Source of the DNA: Danxiaibacter flavus
GTDB taxonomy: Bacteria > Bacteroidota > Bacteroidia > Chitinophagales > Chitinophagaceae
Reading direction: 5' to 3'
DNA: 64,000 bases
Assembly: GCF_041060425.1 (NCBI RefSeq)
Contig: NZ_JAULBC010000008.1
Location: 431,925-495,924, forward strand
Shown here: positions 1-8,363 of the stretch, piece by piece
Layout of the letters: each line of letters opens with the position of its first letter
Numbering within the stretch: position 1 is the stretch's first letter
Made by a program: the position numbers and the translations under genes
The notes under the pieces: model-generated
Told to the model about the DNA's origin: nothing
Seen by the model: only the letters and a program-made list of their open reading frames with translations
The model's database searches: none

Positions 1-176
1 TGTTCACAAAATGCAACTTTTAAAGTGACAAACAATTCAGGGCAGCATCGAAGAAAATAGTAAGCAGCACAAACCACCAACCACACCATCCTGCTACTTA
101 TTGAGATTTGGAAAAGGTAAAAGTTGCGAGAGGAGAGTTGAGAATCAGAAAGGTGTAACCATTCAAAAATGAAGAT

Positions 177-207
177 AAATGCCGGAATCATAAAGTTTCC
201 GGCATTT
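177..207 (-). terminator. Hairpin terminator after the small basic gene
   Basis: Perfect 11-bp arms (177-187 and 197-207, core GCCGGAA/TTCCGGC) enclose a 9-base loop. It lies 19 bases past the stop of the minus-strand 31-aa gene and has a T-rich continuation on that strand. The A/T-rich base of the stem would let it work in both directions. Positions 1-176 hold no open frame or motif I can name. Confidence 0.6.
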
Positions 208-225
208 ATAATAATATTCGAAAAA

Positions 226-321
226 CTATTTATTTTTCTTCTTATGACGGTTTTTTCTTAGTCTCTTTTTACGTTTGTGAGTTGCAATTTTATGACGTTT
301 TCTTTTTTTACCACAAGGCAT
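226..321 (-). CDS. 31-aa highly basic small protein, possibly ribosome-associated
   Basis: The frame opens MPCGKKRKRHK and ends in KKKNK, with a TAG stop; more than half the residues are Lys, Arg or His. Tiny, very basic proteins beginning MPCGKKRKRHK are, to my recollection, widespread in Bacteroidota genomes and often left unannotated. Composition and size suggest an RNA- or ribosome-binding peptide like the small basic ribosomal proteins, but that is inference. It is followed by a clean hairpin terminator and preceded by a near -7 element on the minus strand (326-333, TCACTTTG), which would put the transcript start almost on the ATG. The TPR gene lies 35 bases upstream on the same strand. 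Confidence 0.6.
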   Translation of the reverse strand: MPCGKKRKRHKIATHKRKKRLRKNRHKKKNK

Positions 322-356
322 AGTTCAAAGTGATTTTATTTGTTATCAATTATATT

Positions 357-1214
357 TTATTGCAACGCTTTAATGCGCTCGTCAATTTCTTTTTTTGCTT
401 CAGGCACCGCTATCTTATCACGTACCACTGTGTACCATTTGATAGCGTTCGCTTTATCTCCCTTGCGATCATAACTTTCTGCAAGGTTAAAAACCGCTTC
501 CATGTTGGCGGGATTATCTTTTACAACGGCCTCGAAGTGTTCAATTGCTTTATCAAATTGTCCACTTTTTATGCCGCCCATGCCAAGAACCATATGTGCG
601 TATGCATTATGCGGATCTTTAGCCAGAACTTCCCTAACCATTTGAATACCCTGCATTGGCGCCTCAGAAATATTTCCAAAAAGGTAGCATGCGCCTATTC
701 CTACTTTGGCTGAGTCGTTCGCCGGGTTAATCTCAAGCGATTTTTCTAAAAGAGCTTTTGCCTGTACTCCCATCCACTTTTGAAGCGGAGGATTAGTCTC
801 CATCATCATATCCTCCAAAAGCAAACGGGCTGCAAAGTTGAGGTTTTTTTCAGAATTTTCCAACTTAGCGCCTTCGCCAATATAAAAAGCTCCCAGGAGA
901 TGCTCGTGTGCCGAGTCTCCCCAGAAGGTAGCCAGCTGTTTGTATGCATCAATTTGCTGTTGCTTAACGTCGCCACGTATAATACCTTTTTCGAGCTGAT
1001 TCAATCTCATAATCTGCTCATTGTTAAGCTTTTGCCTTGCCTGTGCAATAAGCTGATCGGTAGTAAGGGCACTTGCGGACGCGGTTTCAGGAGAAGAAGG
1101 ATTTTTGTCTGAAACTTTTTTTTCAGGAATCGTTCTTCCGAAGAAAAATAATACAATAAAAAGTACCAATGAAGCTGATACAAGAATGAGTTGTTGTTTT
1201 TTCACTTTAGCCAA
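357..1214 (-). CDS. Membrane-anchored tetratricopeptide repeat protein
   Basis: 285 aa. Residues 9-26 form one hydrophobic segment after a basic start (MAKVKKQQ), so the protein is probably anchored in the inner membrane with its bulk in the periplasm. A low-complexity Ser/Pro/Ala linker follows. Residues about 150-275 contain TPR-like helix pairs, for example the stretch with AYAHMVLGMGGIKSGQFDKA and the next with VFNLAESYDRKGDKANA. TPRs act as protein-protein scaffolds, and no enzymatic motif is seen. It starts 14 bases after the HU gene on the same strand, so the two are probably co-transcribed. The partner and function are unknown. Confidence 0.75.
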   Translation of the reverse strand: MAKVKKQQLILVSASLVLFIVLFFFGRTIPEKKVSDKNPSSPETASASALTTDQLIAQARQKLNNEQIMRLNQLEKGIIRGDVKQQQIDAYKQLATFWGDSAHEHLLGAFYIGEGAKLENSEKNLNFAARLLLEDMMMETNPPLQKWMGVQAKALLEKSLEINPANDSAKVGIGACYLFGNISEAPMQGIQMVREVLAKDPHNAYAHMVLGMGGIKSGQFDKAIEHFEAVVKDNPANMEAVFNLAESYDRKGDKANAIKWYTVVRDKIAVPEAKKEIDERIKALQ

Positions 1215-1228
1215 TTAAGACTGCAAAG

Positions 1229-1519
1229 TTATTTGGCTGAGTGCATTTCTTTTACCTCATTAACGAATTCTTTTGAAGGTTTAAATGCGGGAATGAAATG
1301 TTCAGGTATTTCAACGGCAATGTTCTTTTTGATATTTCTACCAATTTTCGCGGCTCTTTTCTTGGTGATGAAGCTCCCAAAGCCTCTGATATAGATGTTC
1401 TCGCCCTTGGAAAGGTTTTCTTTAATTTCCTTCAACATGGTTTCAAGAGTCACTAAAACATCTACTTTCGGAATGCCGGTTTTGTCCGAAATATTATTAA
1501 TGAGATCAGATTTCCTCAT
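1229..1519 (-). CDS. HU/IHF family DNA-binding protein
   Basis: 96 aa, the normal length for HU/IHF. The N-terminal helices open with MRKSDLINNISDKTG. The beta-arm region contains the family signature around GENIYIRGFGSFITKKRAAKIGRN and is followed by the IPEHFIPAFKPSKEF tail that is typical of HU proteins. These proteins bend and compact DNA as dimers. The gene is divergent from mutY across 232 bp and probably leads a two-gene transcript with the TPR gene. Which HU paralogue this is cannot be decided from the window. Confidence 0.93.
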   Translation of the reverse strand: MRKSDLINNISDKTGIPKVDVLVTLETMLKEIKENLSKGENIYIRGFGSFITKKRAAKIGRNIKKNIAVEIPEHFIPAFKPSKEFVNEVKEMHSAK

Positions 1520-1751
1520 ATCATTAAATTTTACTTATTACTCTAAAATAAAAACAATTTAAGAGAACTAAAAGCAAAAATGGAATTTTTTTTGCAGATG
1601 TTTTATACTGACTGGCAAAGTCTTGGCGCAATGGCCAATGTTTTTCGTTTTTTCGCAAAACAGCTCGTCAAAAATCAGGGCCTAATTTTTTTGTTGTCCA
1701 ACCAATATAACAGAGATTACGCTCAAATTGTTCTAATTTTTTCAGGATTAA

Positions 1752-2807
1752 ATGGATAAGTCAAAATTTTCTGCTATTCTCCTTCACTGGCATCAACATG
1801 AGAATACAAGGGTAATGCCGTGGAAGGGAATAAAAGATCCCTATAAAATATGGCTCAGCGAGGTAATACTTCAGCAAACGAGGGTTGACCAGGGCTGGAA
1901 ATACTATGAATCTTTTATTGAGAAATATCCCGACATACTGCACCTGGCAAATGCTGAGGACAAAGAGGTTTTTAAACTTTGGGAAGGCTTGGGATACTAT
2001 AACAGGTGTAAAAATCTATTGCACACAGCACGGTTCATAGCAGAAAACAACAACGGCAAATTTCCTGCAGATTATGATGAGATACTGGCGCTAAAAGGCG
2101 TTGGTCCTTATACCGCGGCTGCAATTGCATCTTTTGCTTTCAGGTTACCCTACGCGGTCGTGGACGGGAATGTATTCCGCGTTTTGGCGAGGGTTTTCGG
2201 AAATAGCACGCCAGTTGATGCTACAGAAGGGAAGGCGTTATTTACAAGTCTTGCGCAGGAACTTCTCGATAAAAAAAATCCCGGGCTCTATAACCAGGCT
2301 ATTATGGATTTTGGCGCAACGGTTTGTAAGCCAGCGCTTCCACTATGCAGCAATTGTGTATTGCAGAAACAATGCACAGCTTTTAACACCGGCACCGTAA
2401 ATCATTTGCCTGTAAAAGAAAAAGTGCTTAAGAAAAAGACCCGGTGGTTCAGCTTTTTTGTATTCAGGCACAATAATAAAACGCTGATCAGTAAACGTAC
2501 AGGAAATGATATATGGCAAAACCTGCATGAATTTTACCTGGTGGAAACGGATGAAAAGCCGGTATGGAGCACAGAAACTGTGTTGGATGTTTTAAGCAGT
2601 CAGCTAAACATCAAAAAAGCGGAGGTAAAAGATATTTCACCGCTGATCAGTCAGCAACTCACACATCAGACGATCAAAGCTGTTTTTGTAAGGGTGATTT
2701 TGCCGGAAATTCCTGCTTCTTTAAAAAAGTTGGACTGGCTAAAAGATGCGGAGATAGAAAAGCTTGCATTTCCAAGAATTATCAATCAGTACCTCTCTCA
2801 ACCTTAG
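1752..2807 (+). CDS. mutY: A/G-specific adenine glycosylase MutY
   Basis: 351 aa. It removes adenine mispaired with 8-oxoguanine during base-excision repair. The catalytic-Glu helix reads EVILQQTRVDQ, and a helix-hairpin-helix lies at LKGVGPYTAAAIASFAF. The catalytic Asp is in VDGNVFRVLAR. A [4Fe-4S] ligand set with C-x6-C-x2-C-x5-C spacing sits near residues 193-209. The C-terminal ~130 residues match the NUDIX-like 8-oxoG-recognition domain. The ATG follows an AT-rich leader. The order hup, mutY, ssb, gldE, gldD is, from general knowledge, common in gliding Bacteroidota. Confidence 0.95.
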   Translation: MDKSKFSAILLHWHQHENTRVMPWKGIKDPYKIWLSEVILQQTRVDQGWKYYESFIEKYPDILHLANAEDKEVFKLWEGLGYYNRCKNLLHTARFIAENNNGKFPADYDEILALKGVGPYTAAAIASFAFRLPYAVVDGNVFRVLARVFGNSTPVDATEGKALFTSLAQELLDKKNPGLYNQAIMDFGATVCKPALPLCSNCVLQKQCTAFNTGTVNHLPVKEKVLKKKTRWFSFFVFRHNNKTLISKRTGNDIWQNLHEFYLVETDEKPVWSTETVLDVLSSQLNIKKAEVKDISPLISQQLTHQTIKAVFVRVILPEIPASLKKLDWLKDAEIEKLAFPRIINQYLSQP

Positions 2808-2981
2808 ATATAGCTTAAATTTTCGCCTATTCCCGGTCTATTGCCCGCTTTGAGTGTCAACGGTTCCCAAACTTGGCTTTTTTAACAAATGGGCTTCGCT
2901 TTTTATTTATTTTTATTTAATTTACGTAACGGAACATGAGGTAGACATTATTATTAAACAGGCGAATCTAAAACCTATTGT

Positions 2982-3425
2982 ATGAGAGGCGTAAATAGAG
3001 TAATGCTCATTGGAAACCTGGGCAAAGATCCGGATGTACAGTATCTCGAAGGAAACATTGCAGTTGCTAAATTTCCGTTGGCTACAACAGAAACTTACAA
3101 AGACAGGGCAGGAAAACTGATATCTCAAACAGAATGGCATACCGTGGTGCTCTGGCGAGGCTTAGCCGAGCTTGCACAGAAATACCTGCACAAAGGAAGC
3201 CTTATTTACGTTGAAGGAAGACTGAGAACCAGAAGCTGGGAAGATAAAGAAGGCAATAAAAAGTTCGCTACTGAAATAGTTGGTGATAACCTGATCATGC
3301 TGGATAAAAGAGGAGAAGGACATCCGGGCGGATTCTCAACTCAAACAGGAACCGACTCTATGGAAGGGTTTAGTAACGTAGATATTCCACCATTAAGTGA
3401 TCCGTCAGAAGGAATTCCGTTTTAA
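2982..3425 (+). CDS. ssb: Single-stranded DNA-binding protein
   Basis: 147 aa. The N-terminal OB fold opens MRGVNRVMLIGNLGKDPDV and contains the family stretch TEWHTVVLWRGLAELAQKYL and VEGRLRTRSWEDKEG. A Gly/Ser/Thr-rich linker leads to a tail ending GIPF. That is a shortened form of the usual acidic DDIPF protein-interaction tip, here with Asp and Glu a few residues upstream. SSB coats single-stranded DNA as a tetramer and recruits repair and replication partners. A weak hairpin (3443-3465) follows the stop, and gldE has its own promoter downstream. Confidence 0.96.
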   Translation: MRGVNRVMLIGNLGKDPDVQYLEGNIAVAKFPLATTETYKDRAGKLISQTEWHTVVLWRGLAELAQKYLHKGSLIYVEGRLRTRSWEDKEGNKKFATEIVGDNLIMLDKRGEGHPGGFSTQTGTDSMEGFSNVDIPPLSDPSEGIPF

Positions 3426-3518
3426 GCTCATTGGGGAACGATAAGACTTTGGGCCTAAAGGTCTTAAAGCAGGCAGATTTGCACTCCGTGTAAACGGCCG
3501 TACCAATATCATAAATAG

Positions 3519-3547
3519 TTGAACTTAAGCTTTAAACTATATTTTTG
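3519..3547 (+). promoter_or_regulatory. Bacteroidota-type promoter of gldE
   Basis: The -7 element TATTTTTG (TAnnTTTG) lies at 3540-3547, with TTG at 3519-3521 as a -33 element and an 18-base spacer. Initiation would fall near 3551, at the foot of the hairpin at 3553-3592. Confidence 0.55.
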
Positions 3548-3552
3548 TAACT

Positions 3553-3592
3553 AATTATCATTGGCACGAGATAAGTCGTGCCATTTTGATAA
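3553..3592 (+). promoter_or_regulatory. Hairpin at the 5' end of the gldE transcript
   Basis: The inner stem TGGCACGA/TCGTGCCA has a 6-base loop (GATAAG). It is extended by AATTATCA pairing with TGATAATAATT around a small internal loop. The hairpin sits between the predicted start site (~3551) and the TTG start codon (3618). It could be a 5' stability or translation-control element; alternatively it is an ssb terminator that happens to overlap the promoter. Confidence 0.5.
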
Positions 3593-3617
3593 TAATTATT
3601 CACCTAAATAAATCATT

Positions 3618-4961
3618 TTGGAAGTTCTCTCGGACGCAAACATTTTAACTGGAAGTATACAACGGCTTGCCGCAGTTAATCTGCAGGGTACGACGGTATT
3701 AATCATACTGTTGTTGGTGCTTATAGCTCTCTCTTTTGTTGTGTCGGGTGCAGAAGTTGCATTTTTTTCACTCACTTATAAAGATATCAACCTCCTTAAA
3801 ACCAAGCAGCAGCATTCTTATCAGAGAATACTTGATCTGCTTGAAGATCCAAAGGCATTACTGGCATCTTTACTAATTGCTAACAGTCTTGCAAATATCG
3901 GTATCATTATCATTTCAAATTTGGTGCTGGATAGCTTGTTTGACTTTAGTCATCTGGCCTATCCGTGGCTTGAATTCATGATTAAAGTGGTGGCAGTTAC
4001 TTCAATATTGGTGCTGTTCGCAGAAATAATGCCGAAGGTTTTTGCCAATCAAAATAATATCCGCTTTGCCAAGGATTTCGGCATTATAGCTGAAGCTGCA
4101 TATTACATGTTTAACCGCATGGGGCGTGGGCTTATCAAATATTCAGACGTTATTGAAAACAGGCTTGCAAAGAATTTCAACGGCACGTACGGCAGAGAGG
4201 AACGCAGGCATGCGATAGACCTTTACGCTGAAAATTTTGGATCGGAAAAAGAGAAGAATATTCTGTTAGGAATTGAAAACTTTGGTGATGTTACTGTTAA
4301 ACAGATCATGCGCACAAGATTGGATGTAAGTGGAATTGAATATAAAACTGACTTTGCAGAATTGGTGCATAAAGCTGAGGAGCTGCATTACAGTCGCTTG
4401 CCCATATTCAAAGAAGACCTTGATGAAGTTGTCGGTATAATTCAAACAAAAGATCTTATCCCTTTTTTAGAACAGGGGCATGATTTTGATTGGCATGAAC
4501 TGATGCGTGCGCCTTATTTCGTTCACGAACACAAATTGATTGGGGATCTGCTAAAAGAGTTTCAATCCAAAAGAATTCACTTTGCCGTTGTTGTAGACGA
4601 GTTTGGCGGAACAAGCGGAATTGTTACACTTGAAGATATTATAGAAGAGATCATCGGAGATATAAAGGATGAGTTTGATGAAGATGATTCGCCTGTAAAG
4701 AAAATTGATAATAATAATTACATTTTCGATGGCAAGGTGATGATTAATGATGTTTGTAAGGCAATTGACCTGCCTTTGGATACGTTTGATATAGTGAAAG
4801 GTGAAAGTGACTCGCTGGCCGGCCTTGTTCTGGAAATAGCAGGTGAAATACCGCAGGTGAACCAGGTTGTGAACAGCGGAGATTTTGACTTTACTGTTAT
4901 GGAAATGGAGAAGAACAGGCTTACGAAGATCAAGGTTACAATCAGAACTTCAGTTTCTTAA
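3618..4961 (+). CDS. gldE: Gliding motility-associated protein GldE (CNNM/CorC-like)
   Basis: 447 aa. Residues 1-190 form a CNNM/DUF21 membrane domain with several hydrophobic segments and the signature FAEIMPKVFANQNN. Two CBS repeats follow at about 205-335, containing DEFGGTSGIVTLEDIIEEII. A CorC/HlyC domain closes the protein at about 350-445. The family is related to Mg/Co transport proteins. In gliding Bacteroidota, GldE sits next to GldD and is linked to the type IX secretion and gliding apparatus. The only in-frame start that keeps the first membrane segment is TTG at 3618, after a promoter and a stable leader hairpin. gldD begins 79 bases downstream. Confidence 0.88.
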   Translation: MEVLSDANILTGSIQRLAAVNLQGTTVLIILLLVLIALSFVVSGAEVAFFSLTYKDINLLKTKQQHSYQRILDLLEDPKALLASLLIANSLANIGIIIISNLVLDSLFDFSHLAYPWLEFMIKVVAVTSILVLFAEIMPKVFANQNNIRFAKDFGIIAEAAYYMFNRMGRGLIKYSDVIENRLAKNFNGTYGREERRHAIDLYAENFGSEKEKNILLGIENFGDVTVKQIMRTRLDVSGIEYKTDFAELVHKAEELHYSRLPIFKEDLDEVVGIIQTKDLIPFLEQGHDFDWHELMRAPYFVHEHKLIGDLLKEFQSKRIHFAVVVDEFGGTSGIVTLEDIIEEIIGDIKDEFDEDDSPVKKIDNNNYIFDGKVMINDVCKAIDLPLDTFDIVKGESDSLAGLVLEIAGEIPQVNQVVNSGDFDFTVMEMEKNRLTKIKVTIRTSVS

Positions 4962-5040
4962 GAACGGTTGGTGTTGCATATAATTAGAAGGGCTGAAGTA
5001 AGAAATTTAAAGTAGCTCATTAACTCATTTGATAATTTTT

Positions 5041-5640
5041 ATGGTGTTTAAAAGTGCAGGTTTTGTGTCGGGTTTATTGTTCGCATTAATGGTTGTTTCG
5101 TGCAATAGCGTTTATACACCAAAACCCCGTGGTTATTTCAGCATATCTTTTCCTGAAAAAAAATATGAAGTGTTTGATCAGCCAGGTTTTCCTTACACTT
5201 TTGAATATCCTGTTTACGCAAAAGTGGTAAGGGACACATCTTTTTTTGGAGATGCTCCTGAAAACCCGTGGTGGATAAATGTAAACTTTCCTCAGTTTGC
5301 AGGTACAATCTACATCAGCTACAAACAAATAGGAGCATACACGCTGGATAAGCTGGTGAATGATGCTTATAATATGACGAATAAGCACAGTATTAAAGCC
5401 TATTCTATAGATGACTCACTGATTACTACGCCCAACAATGTTCATGGCGTCTTTTTTAAAGTAGGTGGAGATGTAGCAACCGCCAACCAGTTCTATCTTA
5501 CGGATTCAGTTAAAAACTTTCTTCGCGGCGCCCTGTATTTTGACACAACACCCAACCAGGATTCTCTAAAACCGGTTAATGATTTTCTGCGGGAAGATAT
5601 GGCCCACATGGTCAATACGTTCAAATGGAAGAAATCGTAA
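5041..5640 (+). CDS. gldD: Gliding motility lipoprotein GldD
   Basis: 199 aa from the ATG at 5041; an in-frame TTG 12 bases earlier is less likely. A short signal peptide ends in the lipobox LMVVSC (Cys about residue 21), so the mature protein is lipidated. The sequence after it, YTPKPRGYFSISFPEKKY and later ENPWWINVNFPQ, matches the GldD family. GldD is required for gliding, chitin use and type IX secretion in Flavobacterium johnsoniae. It is encoded right after gldE, its usual neighbour, and is probably co-transcribed. The other gld genes are not in the window. Confidence 0.88.
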   Translation: MVFKSAGFVSGLLFALMVVSCNSVYTPKPRGYFSISFPEKKYEVFDQPGFPYTFEYPVYAKVVRDTSFFGDAPENPWWINVNFPQFAGTIYISYKQIGAYTLDKLVNDAYNMTNKHSIKAYSIDDSLITTPNNVHGVFFKVGGDVATANQFYLTDSVKNFLRGALYFDTTPNQDSLKPVNDFLREDMAHMVNTFKWKKS

Positions 5641-5739
5641 TTAAATCTGCGTGTTTATTGGATATGGGACATTTGTTTGAAAGTTGAGCCGATTCTAATA
5701 TTTTAATTACTGGAAATCAACAATCATCGCAATAGTTTT

Positions 5740-5767
5740 AAGCTTTAGGCTTTAAGCTTTCCGCTTT
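5740..5767. repeat. Heptamer tract, AAGCTTT family (4 units)
   Basis: Four 7-base units in perfect register: AAGCTTT, AGGCTTT, AAGCTTT, CCGCTTT. The tract ends 4 bases before the -7 element of the DUF3109 gene. Confidence 0.8.
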
Positions 5768-5771
5768 AAAT

Positions 5772-5779
5772 TATCTTTG
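5772..5779 (+). promoter_or_regulatory. -7 promoter element of the DUF3109 gene
   Basis: TATCTTTG matches TAnnTTTG exactly. Initiation is expected at about 5782-5784. The real start at 5811 then has a leader of about 28 bases with GGAGG at the right place. Confidence 0.6.
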
Positions 5780-5784
5780 CAAAA

Positions 5785-5814
5785 ATGAAATCTGCCCTGG
5801 AGGTCTTTTTATGA
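5785..5814 (+). other. Nine-codon leader ORF overlapping the DUF3109 start (ATGA)
   Basis: The ATG at 5785 opens MKSALEVFL and stops at a TGA that overlaps the next gene's ATG. It lies 1-3 bases from the predicted transcript start, and the next gene's GGAGG sits inside it. It could be a translated leader peptide or chance. Confidence 0.25.
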
Positions 5815-6395
5815 TAGCGATAGATAATAAACTAGTCAGCGACGAAATTTTGGAAGAACAGTTTGTCTGCGACCTGAATAAATGTAAAGGAGGTTGTTGT
5901 GAAGACGGTGACGCAGGTGCGCCCCTGGAAAAAGATGAGCTGGATGAATTGATAGATAACTATGAAGCAATAAAAGAATACATGACACCGGAAGGTATTG
6001 CCACAGTCGAAAAACAAGGCAAATACCTGTACGACGTGTCATTTGGCTGGGTTACTCCCACTATCAACGGAGGCATTTGTGCCTACGGGTACCGGGATGA
6101 AAAAGGCATTATAAAATGTGCCATTGAACAAGCTTACTATGCTGGTAAGCTGGGCTGGAAAAAACCCATCAGCTGCCATCTGTTCCCTGCAAAAGTCACT
6201 AAAAGTAGCATGGATCCTGATGTTGAGTTTGTAAATTATATACCTCGTGAGGACCTGTGTAAGGCTGCTTGTAATCTTGGAAAAAAACTAAAAGTTCCTG
6301 TATACGTGTTTTTAAAAGAAGCGCTTATAAGAAAATATGGTGAAGAGTTCTACGAAGCGCTTGCTGCAACAGCATCTCATATGGATTCGCATTAA
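5811..6395 (+). CDS. DUF3109 family cysteine-rich protein
   Basis: 194 aa, the usual DUF3109 length. It carries a YkgJ-like Cys cluster: CDLNKCKGGCC near residue 20, then single or paired Cys in GICAYG, IKCAIEQA, SCHLFP and CKAACNLG. The pattern suggests a bound metal or Fe-S cluster. Function is unknown; the family is common and conserved in Bacteroidota. The start is supported by a GGAGG seven bases upstream, rare in this genome, and a promoter at 5772. There is no signal peptide, so it is cytoplasmic. Confidence 0.85.
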   Translation: MIAIDNKLVSDEILEEQFVCDLNKCKGGCCEDGDAGAPLEKDELDELIDNYEAIKEYMTPEGIATVEKQGKYLYDVSFGWVTPTINGGICAYGYRDEKGIIKCAIEQAYYAGKLGWKKPISCHLFPAKVTKSSMDPDVEFVNYIPREDLCKAACNLGKKLKVPVYVFLKEALIRKYGEEFYEALAATASHMDSH

Positions 6396-6472
6396 CAAGA
6401 TCCATTCAACACCCAAATTATTTGTAGTTTCAAAATTCGTTGCATAACCTGCTTAATCATTAAGATAAAAAT

Positions 6473-6694
6473 ATGTTCCTCAACAAACGCGCTATTATAG
6501 TAAGCCTGGTATTGTTTACTGTGGTGGCTTTGGCATATTCGTACCAGATTTATTCAATGCTTAATGAAGGAAGGATAGTGCCATCTGAAATGAAGTATGG
6601 TTTTTGCATAACTTTATTTCTGCTTCTGGCAGCTGTTCTTAACTTTCTTAAGTATAAAAACATGCAGAAGAAAAAAGGAAAACAGACTGACTGA
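6473..6694 (+). CDS. Small two-helix membrane protein, unknown
   Basis: 73 aa with two hydrophobic segments (about residues 7-27 and 44-62), an N-terminal KR and a very basic tail (KKKGKQTD). This predicts a small inner-membrane hairpin with both ends in the cytoplasm. No family is recognised. It lies 77 bases after the DUF3109 gene on the same strand and may be co-transcribed. Confidence 0.6.
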   Translation: MFLNKRAIIVSLVLFTVVALAYSYQIYSMLNEGRIVPSEMKYGFCITLFLLLAAVLNFLKYKNMQKKKGKQTD

Positions 6695-6831
6695 GCTCAG
6701 GTACTTTGTATTTCTTAATTCGTACTTAATAATCGAGTCTGTGTTCCCATACTGAAAGAAATTGATTCACTATTAACTATTCAAAACCGTTCCCTTAAGC
6801 TGTAGGTAAAAATGAACCGGCTCATAATTAG

Positions 6832-6859
6832 GTACTTCGTAAATCGTACTTCGTACCTG
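6832..6859. repeat. Heptamer tract, GTACTTC family (4 units)
   Basis: Units GTACTTC, GTAAATC, GTACTTC, GTACCTG in exact 7-base phase, upstream of lutB. The same motif recurs at 13242, 56116, 61963 and in the 57.5-kb satellite. It appears inverted at 15552 and 55507. Confidence 0.8.
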
Positions 6860-6919
6860 ATTAAAGCGTGTTTATCTTTAGAAAACAATATTGATTGACT
6901 ATCACCATTCAGTACTAAC

Positions 6920-8299
6920 ATGAGTAATAATGCTTCATCATTCATAGCAAAAAGTACCATTAAGTCTGCAGATCTTGAACACAGACGTAAGATCAATTTC
7001 AATATAGGTAAATACAATGCTACCGTTCCTTTGGGCAAGCAGCAGTTCACGGATGTGATGACAGCCCGTGAGCGCGCAAAAAATGCGAAGTGGCGCGCAA
7101 TAGAACATTTGGATAGTTACCTTGAAGAATTTGAAAAACAGATCACGTCCCGTGGTGCAAAGGTGTTGTGGGCCGAAACTGCAGATGATGCACTGAATGA
7201 AATTGCAAAAATCTGCGATGAGAAGAATTGCAGGACGGTTGTAAAAAGCAAGAGCATGGTGACCGAGGAAATTCATTTGAATGATTTCCTTGAGAAGAAG
7301 GGCATTGAAAGTGTAGAAACAGACTTGGGAGAATATATTCAGCAGTTGGATGATGAACCTCCTTATCATATTGTAACGCCTGCCATGCACAAAAGCAAGG
7401 AAGACGTTGCAAAATTATTTGCTGATAAATTGAATGTTCCCGGTGGATTAAGCCCTGAAGAGTTGACGCTTGTGGCAAGGCAGAAGCTACGTGAAAAATA
7501 TATCCAGGCTGAAATTGGTGTCACCGGTGCCAACTTTATCATTGCAGATATTGGAGCAGTGGCGGTTACAGAAAACGAAGGCAATGCCCGTTTAAGCTGT
7601 GCCTGGCCCAAAACACATATTGTGATCGTTGGTATTGAGAAGATGATACCAGGTATGCAAGATCTTGCATTGTTTTGGCCGTTGCTTTCCACTTATGGCA
7701 CCGGACAAAAAGTAACTGTATACAATACGATCATTGCCGGACCGCGACAACCTGGCGAGACTGATGGCCCCGAAGAAATGTATGTAATACTGCTGGATAA
7801 CGGCAGAACTAATTTACTATCCAACCCGAAAACAAGGGAAGCTTTATACTGCATTCGCTGTGGGGCTTGTTTAAATGCCTGTCCTGTTTACAAAAATATT
7901 GGTGGTCATAGCTATGAAACTACTTATAGCGGCCCAATTGGCAGTGTGATCACACCTCATCTGAAAAACATAGGAGAGTATAAGCACCTTAGTTATGCAT
8001 CTTCCCTTTGTGGAAATTGTACGGAAGTTTGTGCCGTGAAAATTAACCTGCATGAATTACTTCTGGATAACAGGCATGAAGCTGTTCTGCAGGGTTATTC
8101 ATCTTTATCAGAACGCCTTGCCTGGAAAGCATGGAAGACTGCCAGCCTTAACCGTGGAATGATGAATTTGGGTAACGGTAATATGAAAAACTGGGTGGTG
8201 AACAAAGTGTTTAAAGCCTGGACGCAACACCACGGTGCGCTTGATTTCAGCAAGAAGACTTTCAATGAAATGTGGAAGGAAAAACACGCAACGAAGTAA
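6920..8299 (+). CDS. lutB: LutB-type L-lactate utilisation iron-sulfur protein
   Basis: 459 aa. An N-terminal LUD domain (about 60-300) includes KSKSMVTEEIHLNDFLE and GANFIIADIGAVAVTENEGN. A ferredoxin-like region follows with CIRCGACLNACP (about 314-325) and a second cluster site LCGNCTEVC (about 362-370). LutB works with LutA and LutC to oxidise L-lactate to pyruvate; the electron carrier is not certain. Neither partner is adjacent here, so they must be elsewhere or absent. A perfect palindromic terminator follows 11 bases after the stop. Confidence 0.85.
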   Translation: MSNNASSFIAKSTIKSADLEHRRKINFNIGKYNATVPLGKQQFTDVMTARERAKNAKWRAIEHLDSYLEEFEKQITSRGAKVLWAETADDALNEIAKICDEKNCRTVVKSKSMVTEEIHLNDFLEKKGIESVETDLGEYIQQLDDEPPYHIVTPAMHKSKEDVAKLFADKLNVPGGLSPEELTLVARQKLREKYIQAEIGVTGANFIIADIGAVAVTENEGNARLSCAWPKTHIVIVGIEKMIPGMQDLALFWPLLSTYGTGQKVTVYNTIIAGPRQPGETDGPEEMYVILLDNGRTNLLSNPKTREALYCIRCGACLNACPVYKNIGGHSYETTYSGPIGSVITPHLKNIGEYKHLSYASSLCGNCTEVCAVKINLHELLLDNRHEAVLQGYSSLSERLAWKAWKTASLNRGMMNLGNGNMKNWVVNKVFKAWTQHHGALDFSKKTFNEMWKEKHATK

Positions 8300-8310
8300 A
8301 GATAATTGCA

Positions 8311-8355
8311 TAAAAAATATGTCCTACACTTTCAAAGTGTAGGACATATTTTTTA
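8311..8355. terminator. Perfect palindromic bidirectional terminator (core GTCCTACACTTT)
   Basis: 22-bp perfect arms (8311-8332 and 8334-8355) around a single C, with A6 and T6 at the base, between the convergent lutB and DMT exporter genes. The stem core recurs in the terminators at 63414 and 63483. Confidence 0.85.
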
Positions 8356-8363
8356 GTGGCTTA

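Noticed and set aside
3426..3520. tRNA-like fold after ssb
   Set aside because: There is a stem AAGACTTT/AAAGGTCTT but no TTCRA loop, anticodon arm or CCA-compatible acceptor.
6938..7390. Open frame of 150 codons antisense to lutB
   Set aside because: It lies wholly inside a well-supported coding gene, has no family motif, and its composition is that of a reverse-strand shadow.
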